Below are positions 21,787-32,320 of a DNA stretch of 64,000 nt, piece by piece. The DNA lies in contig OX457071.1 in NCBI GenBank assembly GCA_949752795.1, forward strand, positions 28,132,800-28,196,799, in the 5' to 3' direction. This DNA is from Hyperoodon ampullatus. Lineage: Eukaryota; Chordata; Mammalia; Artiodactyla; Ziphiidae. Under the pieces are notes generated by a model, which had not been told where the DNA came from, ran no database searches, and saw only the letters and a program-made list of their open reading frames with translations. How positions within the stretch are numbered: position 1 is the first letter of the stretch; every line of letters begins with the position of its first letter. The position numbers and the translations under genes are program-made.

Positions 21787-22038
21787 AAAACACTAACTCG
21801 AGGGCTTCCCTGGTGGCGCAGTGGTTGAGAGTCCGCCTGCCGATGCAGGGGACACGGGTTCATGCCCCGGTCCGGGAATATCCCACTTGCCGTGGAGCGG
21901 CTGGGCCCATGAGCCATGGCCGCTGGGCCTGCTCGTCTGGAGCCTGTGCTCCGCAATGGGGGAGGCCACAACAGTGAGAGGCCCGCGTACCACAAAAAGA
22001 AAAAAACAAAACAAAACAAAACAAAAAACACTAGCTCG
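21787..22038 (+). mobile_element. CHR-type SINE nested in LINE-1
   Basis: A full-length copy runs from 'gcttccctggtggcgcagtg' to an A-rich tail with a (CAAAA)n pattern at about 21992-22028. The TSD 'aaaacactaactcg' (21787-21800) and 'aaaacactagctcg' (22025-22038) differs at one position. Removing the SINE and one TSD copy restores continuity of the LINE-1 around it. Frames of 102-194 codons across it are artefacts. Confidence 0.95.
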
Positions 22039-22140
22039 AAAAGATATCTGCACCCCTGTGTTCATAGCAGCTTTATTTACAATAGCTAAGACATGGAAAC
22101 AACCTAAATGTGTGTTGATTGATGAATAGATAAAGAAGTT

Positions 22141-22141
<1 letters not shown>

Positions 22142-22196
<55 letters not shown>

Positions 22197-22325
22197 AACA
22201 CACACACACATACATACACATATATATAATGCAATATTCACGGAATGTATATATATATATATATAGGAATATTAATGGAATATGTGTATATATACACATA
22301 TATATAAACATATATGTATATAATG
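22142..22325. repeat. Compound (TA)n / (CA)n / (ATAC)n microsatellite
   Basis: About twenty TA units at 22143-22184 are followed by CA/TACA units to 22230, then interrupted TA and GTATA blocks to 22325. It lies within the LINE-1 at the point where that family has a short TA-rich stretch. It is probably length-polymorphic. Confidence 0.93.
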
Positions 22326-22859
22326 GAATATTATTCAGCCATAAAAAATGAGGAAATCCTACCATTTGTGACAACATACAAGGATGGACCTTGAAGGCAT
22401 TATGCTAAGTGAAATAAGTCAGATAAAGACAAATACCATGTAAGTTCATTTATATGTTGAATCTAAAATAAGAAAAAAAAACCCAAATTCATAGAAAAAA
22501 GGATCAGATATGTGTCTACCAGAGATGGGGGATAAGGGGAGGGGGACTTGCAGGAAGATAGTCAAAGTACTTCCAGTTATAAGGTAAATAAGTACTAAGG
22601 ATGTAACATACAACATGATTAATATAATTAATGCTGCTGTATGTTATATATGAAAGTTTTTAGGAGAGTAAATCTTAAGATTTCGCATCACAAGGAAAAG
22701 GTATTTTTAGTTTTGTTTCTATATGAGATGACAGATGTTCACTAAACCTATTGTGGTAATCATTTCACAGTATAAGTCAAACCTTTATTCTGTACATTTG
22801 AAACTCATACCGTCACGTATAAAAATTATATCTCAATAAGACTGAAAAAAAATTTGTAA

Positions 22860-23154
22860 TGTGTTTTTCAGCTCCACTACACATGAATATAGATAGATAA
22901 ATAAAGTCAAAAGTGCAGTAGGTGCTGTAATAGAAGTGTCTACTGGGTAGAGTGAGCCACAAAGGAGGGGATGTTCGATTTGAACTGCAGGTGGGTGGCG
23001 TGGAATATACTAGAAGCAGGAAGCTCAGCTAGGATCCTACTCATTGCAGGTGACCTGGGGAGGGGTGGGTGTAGGACCTGGAGAGGAGTAGAAGTGGAGG
23101 TTGTAAGAAAGGCACCGATCTGAAAAAAAAGATTCTTATCATCGGAAAAGCTGC
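22860..23154. other. No gene recognised
   Basis: 22930-23130 resembles unassigned old-repeat texture. No coding evidence is present. Confidence 0.35.
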
Positions 23155-23345
23155 TGCTATGTAGCATTTATTACGTGCCAGACACTGTTCCAAGCGCTTT
23201 CCATATAAGTCAAGGAACCCACATAACAGGAGGTGTTACTAGCCCCTCTTTCCACAGGAGGAGAATGAGGCAGAGAGTGAGTGACTGAGCAGCTGGTCAA
23301 GGCCATAGCGCTAGTAAGTGGTAGAATCAGGATCTAGGCTTGGGC
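23155..23345 (-). repeat. MIR SINE
   Basis: The + strand shows 'tttattacgtgccagacact', 'gttccaagcgctttcc', 'caggaggtgttactagcccc', 'gagaatgaggcagagag' and 'agtaagtggtagaatcagga', the reverse complement of most of a MIR. Confidence 0.85.
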
Positions 23346-25499
23346 TGGCTGCAGACTGTGCACTCTCCCCTGCGGCTCTGAGACCACGTGGCAGGTCTGC
23401 TCATGGTTTGCATGTGGGTGTGTGGGTGTCCGAGAGGAGGAAGGCTCAAAGTTCATCATCTTAGCAACTGGCACGCTCATCTTTCCAACTGACCTCAAGT
23501 GCAGAGACAGTGGTATCATTACTAATGCTTGCTCTAATATAAAAGATAACATTCAATATTTCTAGTAAGCCAAGGCCATTTATTTAAGCAAATGCAAAGA
23601 ATGACATGAGTGTTATTTATCTGTTCCAGTACCATATGCAAGAAGTGATGGGTATTTCTGAATTTAATTGTCATGCATCTTTCAGTGCCCCCCATCCCAT
23701 ACAGCTCATAACTCACACAATCTTTGCCCTTCTGAACTGTAATAAAATGCCTTCGCCATAGTGTGTCATCTTTACCTGCAGTTAAAACGGAATAAGGACC
23801 TATGAGTTAAAAAACACATTTTAATTCTTTTCCAGTTCTCATCTCTGTGAACTGTAGAATAAAATAACAAAAATGACTAGAGATGGTTGAAATATGAATC
23901 TGTGGGTTAATTTCTGTGTCCTATTTCTAAAGTAAGCCAGAAAGTATTCATATCAAAGATTTCATTTCCAAAAAAATATACCTCTTCTTAAAAGATTACA
24001 AACCATTGACATATAATTGTTTATATGTCTAAAATTATTTTAAAAGTAAAAAAGACTTCCAGTTTATAAACTTCCTGTGCTATTCCTTCAAAGCCTTATT
24101 TATTCTCCCTGAAAGCACGCAGCAAACCATGGATGCAATAAAAAACAAATGTCCTAAATGCAAGATGGAATCAGGGCAATAGCTCTTAGTCTGGGGTGTA
24201 CGATATATTGACTCAAGGCATAACATAAGCTATTTGTATTCTTTATTTACAGTCACTTAATCGCTTTAGAAGCTAAAGGTAATTTTTGACTGATGTAGAA
24301 TACCTGGGGGAACAGTTTTGGAGCATTTTAAAAGCTATTCACAGCCAGGGTCTGAATGTCTTATTCAGGAGGATGTCCCATCCTGGCTCAAGAGTGTCTC
24401 CACCATTCTTATCCCTATTATTTCTGCCCTCATTTTATACTCAGACCACAGCTATGGCTGTTAACCGTTTGTGGGTGAGGCTCCATCCTATCACACTGAC
24501 TCTGCTTCGTGGGCTTGATCATGGGATGCAGAGCCTTCTGGGAGAAGACCCCAACACGCAGCTGGCTCACCAGGGGGACTGGCTCTCTCCTCCCGCATCT
24601 CCCCCATTGAGTCATGCTCAGCATGTTATCAGGCAAACCAGTAATCCATGCACCATTGTGAAGGTTTTGTTGATTTCTTTCTCCAGGCTGTCTGTTTGGC
24701 TGTGAGCTTGATGACTCAGACACGGTTGGCTCCCTGTTATGGGAGCAGGTGATGCTTCCGTGTGCTGACAGGCACTCTTCCTGAAGCAGTTGCCTTCCAC
24801 AGCCTCTAAGCCTCTTCTGCCCCTTTCTTCAGGGCCCTGGGAGAGAGGAGACCCTAACCAGTATCTGGTACCACCAGAGAAAACCAGTTCACAGAGACTG
24901 TGCTTCCCATGTCCACTGAGTCCCCTACTGCAACTTGTTGGGAAATCTCAAGAGATAATTCTGGTAAAGCACTCTGGATGCTTTTTATAGACCAGAAACT
25001 CACAGGCCTTTATCCCGTCATCATCATCATCAATCATCATCATCACCACTATCTCCAGTTAGAGCACAAACATTTATTAAAGACCTAATTCTAAGTGATC
25101 TTCTATTTGATACTGAATCAAAAACTAAACAGTCTAGATTCCTTCTGTCTAGGATTGTAACCTCAGGTAAACCCATCAGTATGGCCACAAATGTTTAGGT
25201 GTTAGAGAAAGATGAAACCAGCCTGCTGGCAGCCAGCATGGGGAGCACACTTACAAAGTGGGCCCCTGATTGGCATATCAGAAGAGCTTTTAGGTATCTC
25301 AAAGAAAAGGAGGTAGTTCACCTTTCTCTGGTTAGCATTCAGTGGAATGGTGAGAGTAGAGTTGACCTTTGCGGAGTCTTAGTGGTCCAGGAGAGTGTGG
25401 GGTGAGTGGGTGTACTGGGGGTTTTATGTGCTCAGATTTACGGAGAGTAGGATTGAACTGACTGTGAGATTTGGCCAGCTGCACCTGAGATGGGTGGAA
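23346..25499. other. No gene recognised
   Basis: AT-rich unique-looking sequence runs to about 24280, then a less AT-rich block (24290-24960) with frames of up to 139 codons on + and 97 on -. These overlap and lack domains. 24608-24623 holds a TGAGTCA site followed by 'tgctcagca', an AP-1/Maf-like arrangement that may be chance. Confidence 0.4.
25018..25049. repeat. (TCA)n microsatellite
   Basis: There are about ten TCA units with one 'a' interruption. Confidence 0.9.
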
Positions 25500-25690
25500 A
25501 GAGCCCAGCTTCCAGGTCCAGGCCTGGTTTTGAGTCACCGCCCTGTTACCCGTTAGCTGTACGATCCCGGGCAAATCATGCAACCAGACATTCTCAGCCT
25601 CATTTTATTCATCTGTAAAACGGGAATAAGAACATGTACTCTGTCTAATGTATTTGAGGTCCCTGGCATGGACCACAAAGAGTGATTACT
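25500..25690 (+). repeat. MIR SINE
   Basis: Sense landmarks are 'gtcaccgccctgttacccgt', 'tagctgtacgatcccgggca', 'cattttattcatctgtaaaa', 'cgggaataagaacatg' and 'ccctggcatgg'. Confidence 0.82.
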
Positions 25691-26430
25691 GTTATCTCAG
25701 TACATAAGAAGGGACAAAACAAGTAATATGACCCACATGACCCATATGAAAAATCCTGGAGGCTTGGATTTCAGTATGAATACACGTTTCCTAAAGATGG
25801 CATGAGCCCCAGCTTAAAATCTAGCTTTTGTGCTGCATGTCGATCCACAATCTAAAGAAGAAGAAACTGTGCTTTTATTTTTAGACTCTCAAAGCCCCAT
25901 TTTACAATGAGTTAATGGGACAGTTTCTGCCACAGGCAGGGGAATTCACCTGCTTTCACTCTGACTTTTGAACAGCACCTGTGGAGGCAGTAGGGCAGGG
26001 GCCTCTGCAGCTGTGGGTTAGCTGAAAGCCCTCCATGCTCCATCTCTGCATTTTGTCTGCTAAGGCTGAACCACAGCTTCCCTTTTCTAGGTTTCCGCTT
26101 GTTTCCACTGTAGCTGCAGGCTGCCCAGCCTGCAAGAAAGGCCCTGGGAGGCAGAGGGCTCTTTCTCTGTGCCTAGGGACTGAGCTGAGTTCTGCTACTG
26201 TTCCCCTGCATCCAGAGCTGGCACCACTCGATAAGGACAGGTCTTTGGAGGAGCCAGTCAGATACCTCGTGAGGACTGTGGGCAGAACAGATGATAACTG
26301 CACAACTTCTGATTCAGAAAACCCTTGGATGGACGTTCTCAAAGTTTTCCACTGCAGGACCCCCTTTACCTTCTTTCTCTGTTCATCCCTTGCACCAGGA
26401 GACTGAGAGGAGGAGTAGGTGGAGAGTCAT
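25691..26430. other. No gene recognised
   Basis: Overlapping frames occur on both strands at 25956-26406 (128 and 123 codons). They are mutual shadows without motifs. I see no named repeat. Confidence 0.4.
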
Positions 26431-26431
26431 T

Positions 26432-26530
26432 GGGAGCCTTGAGTTCTAGTCCTGGCTCTGCCTTTGTGTAACTGTGGGCTCCCACTGCCCCACCAGGGTA
26501 GTGTTTGCATCAGTAAATAATGAAGGTGGA
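26432..26530 (+). repeat. MIR SINE fragment (5' half)
   Basis: 'gagttctagtcctggctctg' and 'cctttgtgtaactgtgggc' match the MIR tRNA-proximal half. It lies inside a 150-codon - strand open frame, which argues against that frame being a gene. Confidence 0.6.
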
Positions 26531-28557
26531 CCGAGATTCCTTTCTGTTGAAATTGAACCCTAAGGACACTTAGAACCTCCCGCAAATCCCCCCTCCGCCA
26601 CCACGGTGGCCCACATTCCTGTTGCACGGAACCAGGGCTCTGCTTGAGTCTCTGCTGCCCTGACCCAGCCCAGAGCCTGGCTGTTTGCCACCCACCTTCT
26701 GTGTGGAGCCGAGGGTGCTGAGAGGAGTCAGAGCCTGTTGCAAACCCCTGGTGGGGAGGATGGGGCAGCAGAAAGTTTGCGCTCATTTCTATTTGCCTGA
26801 TGGAAATTGAGCCGGGTTGCTGGGAGCCAGGAACCATCCAATAAGCACGATTTCCGGGGCAGGAGTCAGGGGGCTCCACTCCCGGAAAATTCCACTTCTC
26901 TGCTTCAGGATTTTTGCATGAAACCTTTCAACACTTGAGTGCTTAGCTAAAGCTTGGCGCTGTTCCTCAGCCGCTGGCCTTCCTGTTGGACTGGCCAGGC
27001 TGCCAAAAGTGGCTCATTGTGTTTTGAGGCAGTGAGGTTTGGTTAAACCTATGATCTCATTCTCATGCTTTCTTCCTCACAAGTCCACACTTGAACCACA
27101 AATCTGGTGCCTGAGATGGGGCCGAAGAGGCCAAAATGAAAGCTGGGTCAACACGTGGGTGATGGAAGAATGGATTAGGAGACATGTTATAAGAAACATC
27201 TCATTAATGTGGCAACTTCATTATCTGGAATATTCCAGATGAAACCTCCAGAATGGCTTGCTCCCTTGAATATAGATACAGCTAAAGACAGTGAGGACAT
27301 TTTGTGACCCATGGTGTTCTCTGCCTGCTTCCTAGCGAAATACTTAACGGAGATAAACATGCAAAGTATGGCCTGTAAAAAACTTTTCTAAATGGTTTCT
27401 TAGAAACGGCTGCCATCCATGGCCCTTACCATGTGAAACGGCAGATGGAGTCGCATATTCCCCACGGGAGTAAGGATGTGTGTAGAGATTTCCTTCTTAC
27501 TCCAGTGCATTTGTTACTGAGACAGAGGAAGCATCGTGGAGCTTGATGCCTTTGCTCATTACCGCTCAAGACTCAATTCAGCCCAAATTGCTTCTGTTAG
27601 AGAAGTGAACTTAGATGGTTCCTGTAATGGCAAGAAGGGGAAATTCCATTTTCTGCCTGGGCTCAAGGCGGCCTGCCCGAGGGCTGAGAGGTCCGGATGT
27701 GGTGCCCACCACCGACTTGGATTCAAGCGGAACAGAGTCAGCAGACCTGGAAGCTCAAACCTAACTTGGAAACAGATGCCATTAAAGCAGAACAGAATCC
27801 ACTCTGAACAAGCTGCCACCACAGCTTTCATGGCCACCATCTGCGGTAGTAATGTCCCCACCATCATATCTCCTTGCTTCTTCTGGTTCCCTTCCCATAT
27901 GAGTACTGCTGCCTGGTTTGGGAGGCTGTAAGCTATAAATAATGGTGTCAGCGTCCGTGCTCGAGTCTGGAGCAGAATTCTCTACTCTAGGACTGGTCCC
28001 AGCAAAGGGAGAAGTAGCTGGTTGTCTTCATCTGCCCTCCCCCTCCGTTCTCTTTCCCCCCTCTTGTCAGTTCTGTCCCCCCAATCCCCACCCTCTCTCT
28101 CGTCATCTGTGGCTTGCTTGCCTTGCCGACTGCACCTAAGAGGCTAGCTTGGAGCAATGAGCTTTTGCGTCCCAATCCACTGGAGTTTGCACTTTGAAAG
28201 AGAGCCCCGGGGAGAGAGCAGTGCTTATTCCTGAAGAATGGACTTTCGAACAGTGGTTTAGCAGGTGCCCTGCTTACTAGCTCCTGGGCCAATGAGATAC
28301 TTCTATACAAGGCTGCCTCTAGATGCCAGTCCTTCAGATCAGACCATCTCTAGGTCATTTGCTATGCAATCGAGGGTAGGGTTGGCACTGACACTAATTA
28401 ATTTTAATCCTGCCTCCAGAGTAGCAGCACCCAAGAATGGGAACTCTTGGCATTCAGCTGACTGCCCTGGGGACAATTTCTTCAGACATTTCTGTAGTTT
28501 AATTCAGCCCCTGCTTTTAGCACAGGGTTCAGACGTTGTACTAACTATAGGGCATTG
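26531..28557. other. No gene; unique-looking sequence
   Basis: This is one of the longer stretches without a repeat I can name. 27536-27931 holds a 131-codon + frame with a 102-codon - frame inside it, neither with a domain. A perfect 18-bp palindrome sits at 27223-27240. 28025-28110 is pyrimidine-rich. Confidence 0.45.
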
Positions 28558-28558
28558 G

Positions 28559-29003
28559 GTGTCTTAGCTCAGCTTGCTATAACAAAATACCATAGACTGT
28601 GTGGCTTAAACAATAGACATTTATTTCTTATCATTCTGGAGGCTGGAAGTCCAAGATCAAGGTGCTGGCTGATTTGGTTCCTGGTAAGGGCTCAGTGCCT
28701 GTCTTGCAGACGGCTGCCTTCTTGTAGTGTTATGTCCTCACATGGAAGAGAGAGAAAGAGAGGGAGAAGGAGCAGGTCAGGGGGAGGGGGAGTCTCTCTT
28801 TGGTCTCTTCTTATAAGGGCACTAATCCTATCATGAGGATGGGCAGTGATCCCACCCTCATGACCTCATCTAATCATCTCATGACCTCATAATCACCTCA
28901 TGACCTCATAATCATCTCTCAAAAGCTCCACCTCCAAAGACCATCACATTGAGGGTTAGAGCTTTAACAAATGAGTTCTGGGGGACACATTCAATCCATA
29001 ACA
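28559..29003 (-). mobile_element. ERVL-MaLR solo LTR (MLT1-type), - orientation
   Basis: The + strand is the reverse complement of an MLT1-like LTR: 'ttgctataacaaaataccat', 'gtggcttaaacaatagacat', 'tctggaggctggaagtccaa', 'cttcttataagggcactaat', 'ctccacctccaaagaccatc' and a 'ttcaatccataaca' end. In sense it begins TGTTATGGATTG. It sits in MIR-like sequence, with 'ttggg' before and 'ctggg' after as a possible 5-bp TSD. No internal region is present. Confidence 0.78.
28859..28917. repeat. Tandem triplication of a ~20-bp unit inside the LTR
   Basis: Three units of 19-21 bases each start 'catgacctcat' (28859-28879, 28880-28898, 28899-28917). The MLT1 family normally has a single such block, so this is a local expansion. 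Confidence 0.88.
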
Positions 29004-29165
29004 CTGGGCAAATCACATAACAGTTCTGGACCTCAGTTTCTTTATCTGTGAGATGCAGATAATGATAGGACCTACTCATAGGGTGGTTTTAGGGACTGAA
29101 TGAGATGGTGTGTGCAAAACACCTGAAACTTGATAAAGATGTAGTCACTGGTAGTTCTTTTTCTT
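29004..29165 (+). repeat. MIR SINE (right part, after the LTR)
   Basis: 'ctgggcaaatcacataacag', 'cctcagtttctttatctgtg' and 'gatgcagataatgatagg' are MIR core landmarks. The left part of this MIR probably lies at 28515-28558, split by the LTR. Confidence 0.78.
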
Positions 29166-29224
29166 CCATCTTAGCAATGTTTTCCAGTAGTCTGGCATGT
29201 CAGCTCAAGTACCTTAGAATCATA

Positions 29225-29400
29225 AAAATTTAGAGCAGAAAGGTACCCTGGAAATGATCTCATCTAGCTCTCTCACTTCTTAGATAAGGAACTGAGAATG
29301 AAAGTGTGGAAAACAGGCTTCCCAGAGCTTTAGTGGCTGCACAAGGTCAAGAACCCAGGTATTCTGAATCCCAGTCTATTGTTATTTCAACAACTTCCTT
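29225..29400. repeat. Ancient dispersed repeat, unassigned
   Basis: The order is 'tttagagcagaaaggtaccc', 'tggaaatgatctcatctagc', 'agataaggaactgagaatga', 'gctgcacaaggtcaagaacc', 'attctgaatcccagtc'. This layout is common in mammalian genomes and MIR-like in its middle. I do not assign a family. Confidence 0.45.
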
Positions 29401-31495
29401 GTGCCTCAGGTACCGGTTGTTATTTTAGTTACAAAATCTGCCATTTCAGACTTCCTTTGGCAAGGAATTTGTGCTTATGAAGTAATTTTAATAAAAAGAA
29501 TATTTGTCTCTTAGAAGAAAGTTGAATACCTGAGGATTTGCAGATGCGACCATCAAATGAGTAGCACTTGCATCAAAAACAGGCCAAATATATTCTTCTC
29601 TAAGGAAAAGTAACACTAGTTCTTCTAAGCAGAGGTGACAACTTGAATAAAAATACCACATTGTCCTTGAGATCGTCTATTGGCAACATTAACCTTAGAA
29701 ATAAGACATTTCACATACAATCAACATGAGGCTCAAGAACCTTGTTTGACCTTATCAATGTTATGAAGAATGAGAAAGAATATGACATCCAGGTTTAGGT
29801 GGGGGAGTAAAGAACAGGTGAGTGTGGGATGTAGGGAATCAAGAGAGGTCAACTTTGGCATTGACATTTCAGGCTGTCTCCTGTGAAGGCAAAAGGTACC
29901 CATCTTCCCCAACTTGATGCATGGACTCCTGGAGACAGGTGTGTTCCTGTTGTGCTGATGAATGGACCAGAAGTCATATAATCTGAATCCTCAGGCTAGC
30001 TCCAAGGCTAGGCTCACAAAGTGAACTTCTGCTTTCAGTCTGTGTTCTGTGTTGTATTCATGATTGCAGAGGCTGGGCTGGCTTGAGGAGACAGGCATGA
30101 AGATCCTGAATGCTACATGGCTCAGTGTAAATGTACGTGCTGGCCTTTTTGTTTATCCCTCAATCTCCCATGAGCTTAAATCCTCAAGAGATGAATTCAC
30201 TCGTGTGTGCTAACAGCGTGAAATATCAGAGCCTCCAAAGGGGAGGACTTGGAGAAAGCACCAAGGGAATGTAACTTTGTGGGGTCATTTGGCCCTAAGC
30301 CTGGCAGCTCTCCTGGCGACACATCTAACCTTCTTTCAAGCTTCGTTTGATGTAATCAGGGCAATTATTTATATGCATGCGGTGTAATTGAACTACATTT
30401 CGTCCAACTACGTCAAAGCTTAACTTCATCCTATTTTCCTCTTTTCAGCTCTTGCTCTACCTTCTCCTCCCAATTCCTGTTTTTCATTTCAGAGGCTGCT
30501 TATGGGTCTACTCATTGTTGAAACAATCTGAGAAAGTGCAATGGGGCTTATCACCTGCTAGTCTTTCTTGTGTGTGATACAGTCTTGTCCTGGACAAAAT
30601 GAAGTGCTTTATTACCCTATTTTCTAAGGGATGAGTCATTTCTGGGTGTGTTTCCAAGAAACAGTCAATTTAATAACAGAGGTATTTGTCTTTATGTAAT
30701 ATGTAATATAAGAATATTTGTCTTAATATTTTACTTTATGGTCGTGCCTCATGCAGGGAGAGAATATGACACAGGATATCCTACCAGATGAGGGGAAAGA
30801 ATCCAAACCCTGAGAGTGCTGATAACAAAGATAACAGAAGATGGCTTTTTTGATAATAACAACAATAATAGTATCCTTCTATATATGTATATCATTTCAC
30901 ATCTATTATGGTGTTTGACCTTCATGACAACTTTGTGAGGCCACTGGGAAGGCTACATTGTCTGCCTTATTTATGCAAGTGGGAACTGGAGAATGCCTAG
31001 TTTTGAATGAGTGTTCTGTTGGTGGTGGGCAGTGATGCCACATACGTAGTACAGGAGGTTTTGAAAATTCAGGCTACTACTGATTTGGAACCTAGATTCT
31101 CCTTTCAGGATCAGACCCATCTGCGATATAACGGTCACTGCTTCCTACCAATGCCCATAACCAGAATCACATCATCTTCCTACCAGTGAGAAACTAGTTT
31201 ATTAATTACTATTGTTGAGTGCCTATTATGTGCATGTCCCCCTCCTGGATTCTAGAGAAAGATTTATAGACACGATGCTTGCTTTGGAGGTCACAGTTGG
31301 TGAAAATATTAATACTAAGGAGAGCTTCCTTTCACTGAAGTAATCAGCACTGTTTGAGATGTGGAGTTACAAAGATAAATTAGACATAATCCACATCTTC
31401 TAGGAACTCATGCTTAATGTTGAAGATAGAAGGATGAATAAGATATTTTTCCTATACTTAAAGGGTATAATCAAGTAAATGCTAATAGATATAAA
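29401..31495. other. No gene recognised
   Basis: About 2 kb contains no repeat I can name. Only short open frames occur. 30850-30870 is a small AAC/AAT-rich run. 31200-31240 ('gttgagtgcctattatgtgc') may be a MIR scrap. Confidence 0.45.
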
Positions 31496-31497
31496 TA

Positions 31498-31690
31498 ATA
31501 ATACCTTCTAGTCATTGAGGATCTACTGTGTACCAGGCACTGTGCTAAATGCTTTCATTCTACCCCTAAAACATTATGCTTTGCAACTCTATTCTAATAT
31601 TTAATTGGGGCTAGTGATCCCAATTACAGAGAAGCGTTTGGGGTCAGAGAGATAAAGTGAGCTGATATTGATCACCTGGGCAGAATGTTA
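31498..31690 (-). repeat. MIR SINE
   Basis: The + strand carries 'tctactgtgtaccaggcact', 'gtgctaaatgctttcattct', 'ttacagagaagcg' and 'ggtcagagagataaag', the reverse complement of a MIR. Confidence 0.78.
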
Positions 31691-31904
31691 TGGAAAAGGG
31701 ATCAAGCTCAGTCTGACTCTAAACCTTACCTTGTTTCTTCTGTACAATAATATAGAAGCCTGTTGTTTAGTAAAGTTTTATCATCAGTAAGGAACAAGTT
31801 CTCTTATACCAGCTGTATTGTTTCAGAAGCTCTAGTGATAGACAGTATAGGAAAGCACACAGGCCCCATGGTGGGCAACTCAGAAAGAAGGTGCATATTA
31901 ATTA
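31691..31904. other. No gene recognised
   Basis: Short AT-rich interval between repeats. Confidence 0.4.
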
Positions 31905-32320
31905 AGGTAGATTCATTGCTGTAACAAACAAATCTGAGTAAAGAATGTAGAATGGCTCAAATACAAGAGAAGTTTACTTCTCACTTATGTAACACCCTAA
32001 AGGGTTTGATTGGAGTCTCCTAGTGGTGATTAAGAGACCCAGGCTCCTTCTATCCTGTGGCTCTGCTGTCCTCCCCATGTGGCTTCCAAAGTGGTTGTAT
32101 TTGTTGCATCAGACTAGTGGATGGAGAAAGAACACGGATTACTGTGCATGGGAGTTTCATGGGCCAGACCTGTGAGTGCCACTCAGCCCTCACAATCCAC
32201 TAATTAGAATTCAATTTTGTGGTTTTAACTAACTACGAGGGAGCTGGGAAGGGAGGTCCAGCTGTGTGCCCAGGAAAGAAGAGGGAAATGACTACCGGTC
32301 TCTGCCACAGGATGGTCTTG
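31905..32320. repeat. LTR-like ancient repeat, unassigned
   Basis: Landmarks are 'cattgctgtaacaaacaaat', 'agaagtttacttctcactta', 'gacccaggctccttctatcc', 'tgtggctctgctgtcc', 'gtgcccaggaaagaagaggg' and 'ctctgccacagg'. This is a known layout of an old mammalian interspersed element, probably an LTR, but the family is not certain from memory. Confidence 0.5.

Larger units (their letters stand above)
21423..22855 (+). mobile_element. LINE-1 fragment (ORF2 end and 3' UTR), interrupted by a SINE and a microsatellite
   Basis: Sense-orientation LINE-1 reads 'caacatcactagtcattagg', 'cacctcacaactgttagaat', 'ggtggaattgtaaattggta', 'ccatatgatccagcaatccc', then the SINE, then 'catagcagctttatttacaa', the microsatellite, 'atggaatattattcagccat', and a 3' UTR ending with 'tctcaataagactg' and an A-rich tail near 22850. 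Coding continuity is lost. The order of interruption shows that the LINE-1 predates the SINE. Confidence 0.87.

Noticed and set aside
21793..22377. 194-codon - strand frame with Tyr/Ile-rich repeats
   Set aside because: It is the translation of the TA/CA microsatellite joined to an antisense SINE.
24608..24623. AP-1/Maf-like site pair
   Set aside because: It is a single short motif with a plausible chance origin and no supporting context, noted only in the description of the interval.
26427..26879. 150-codon - strand frame
   Set aside because: Its 3' part lies on a MIR fragment (26432-26530), and there is no domain, conservation evidence or splice context.
28859..28917. Regularly spaced ~20-bp repeats reminiscent of a CRISPR array
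   Set aside because: They are contiguous tandem units without spacers, inside an MaLR LTR of a mammalian genome.
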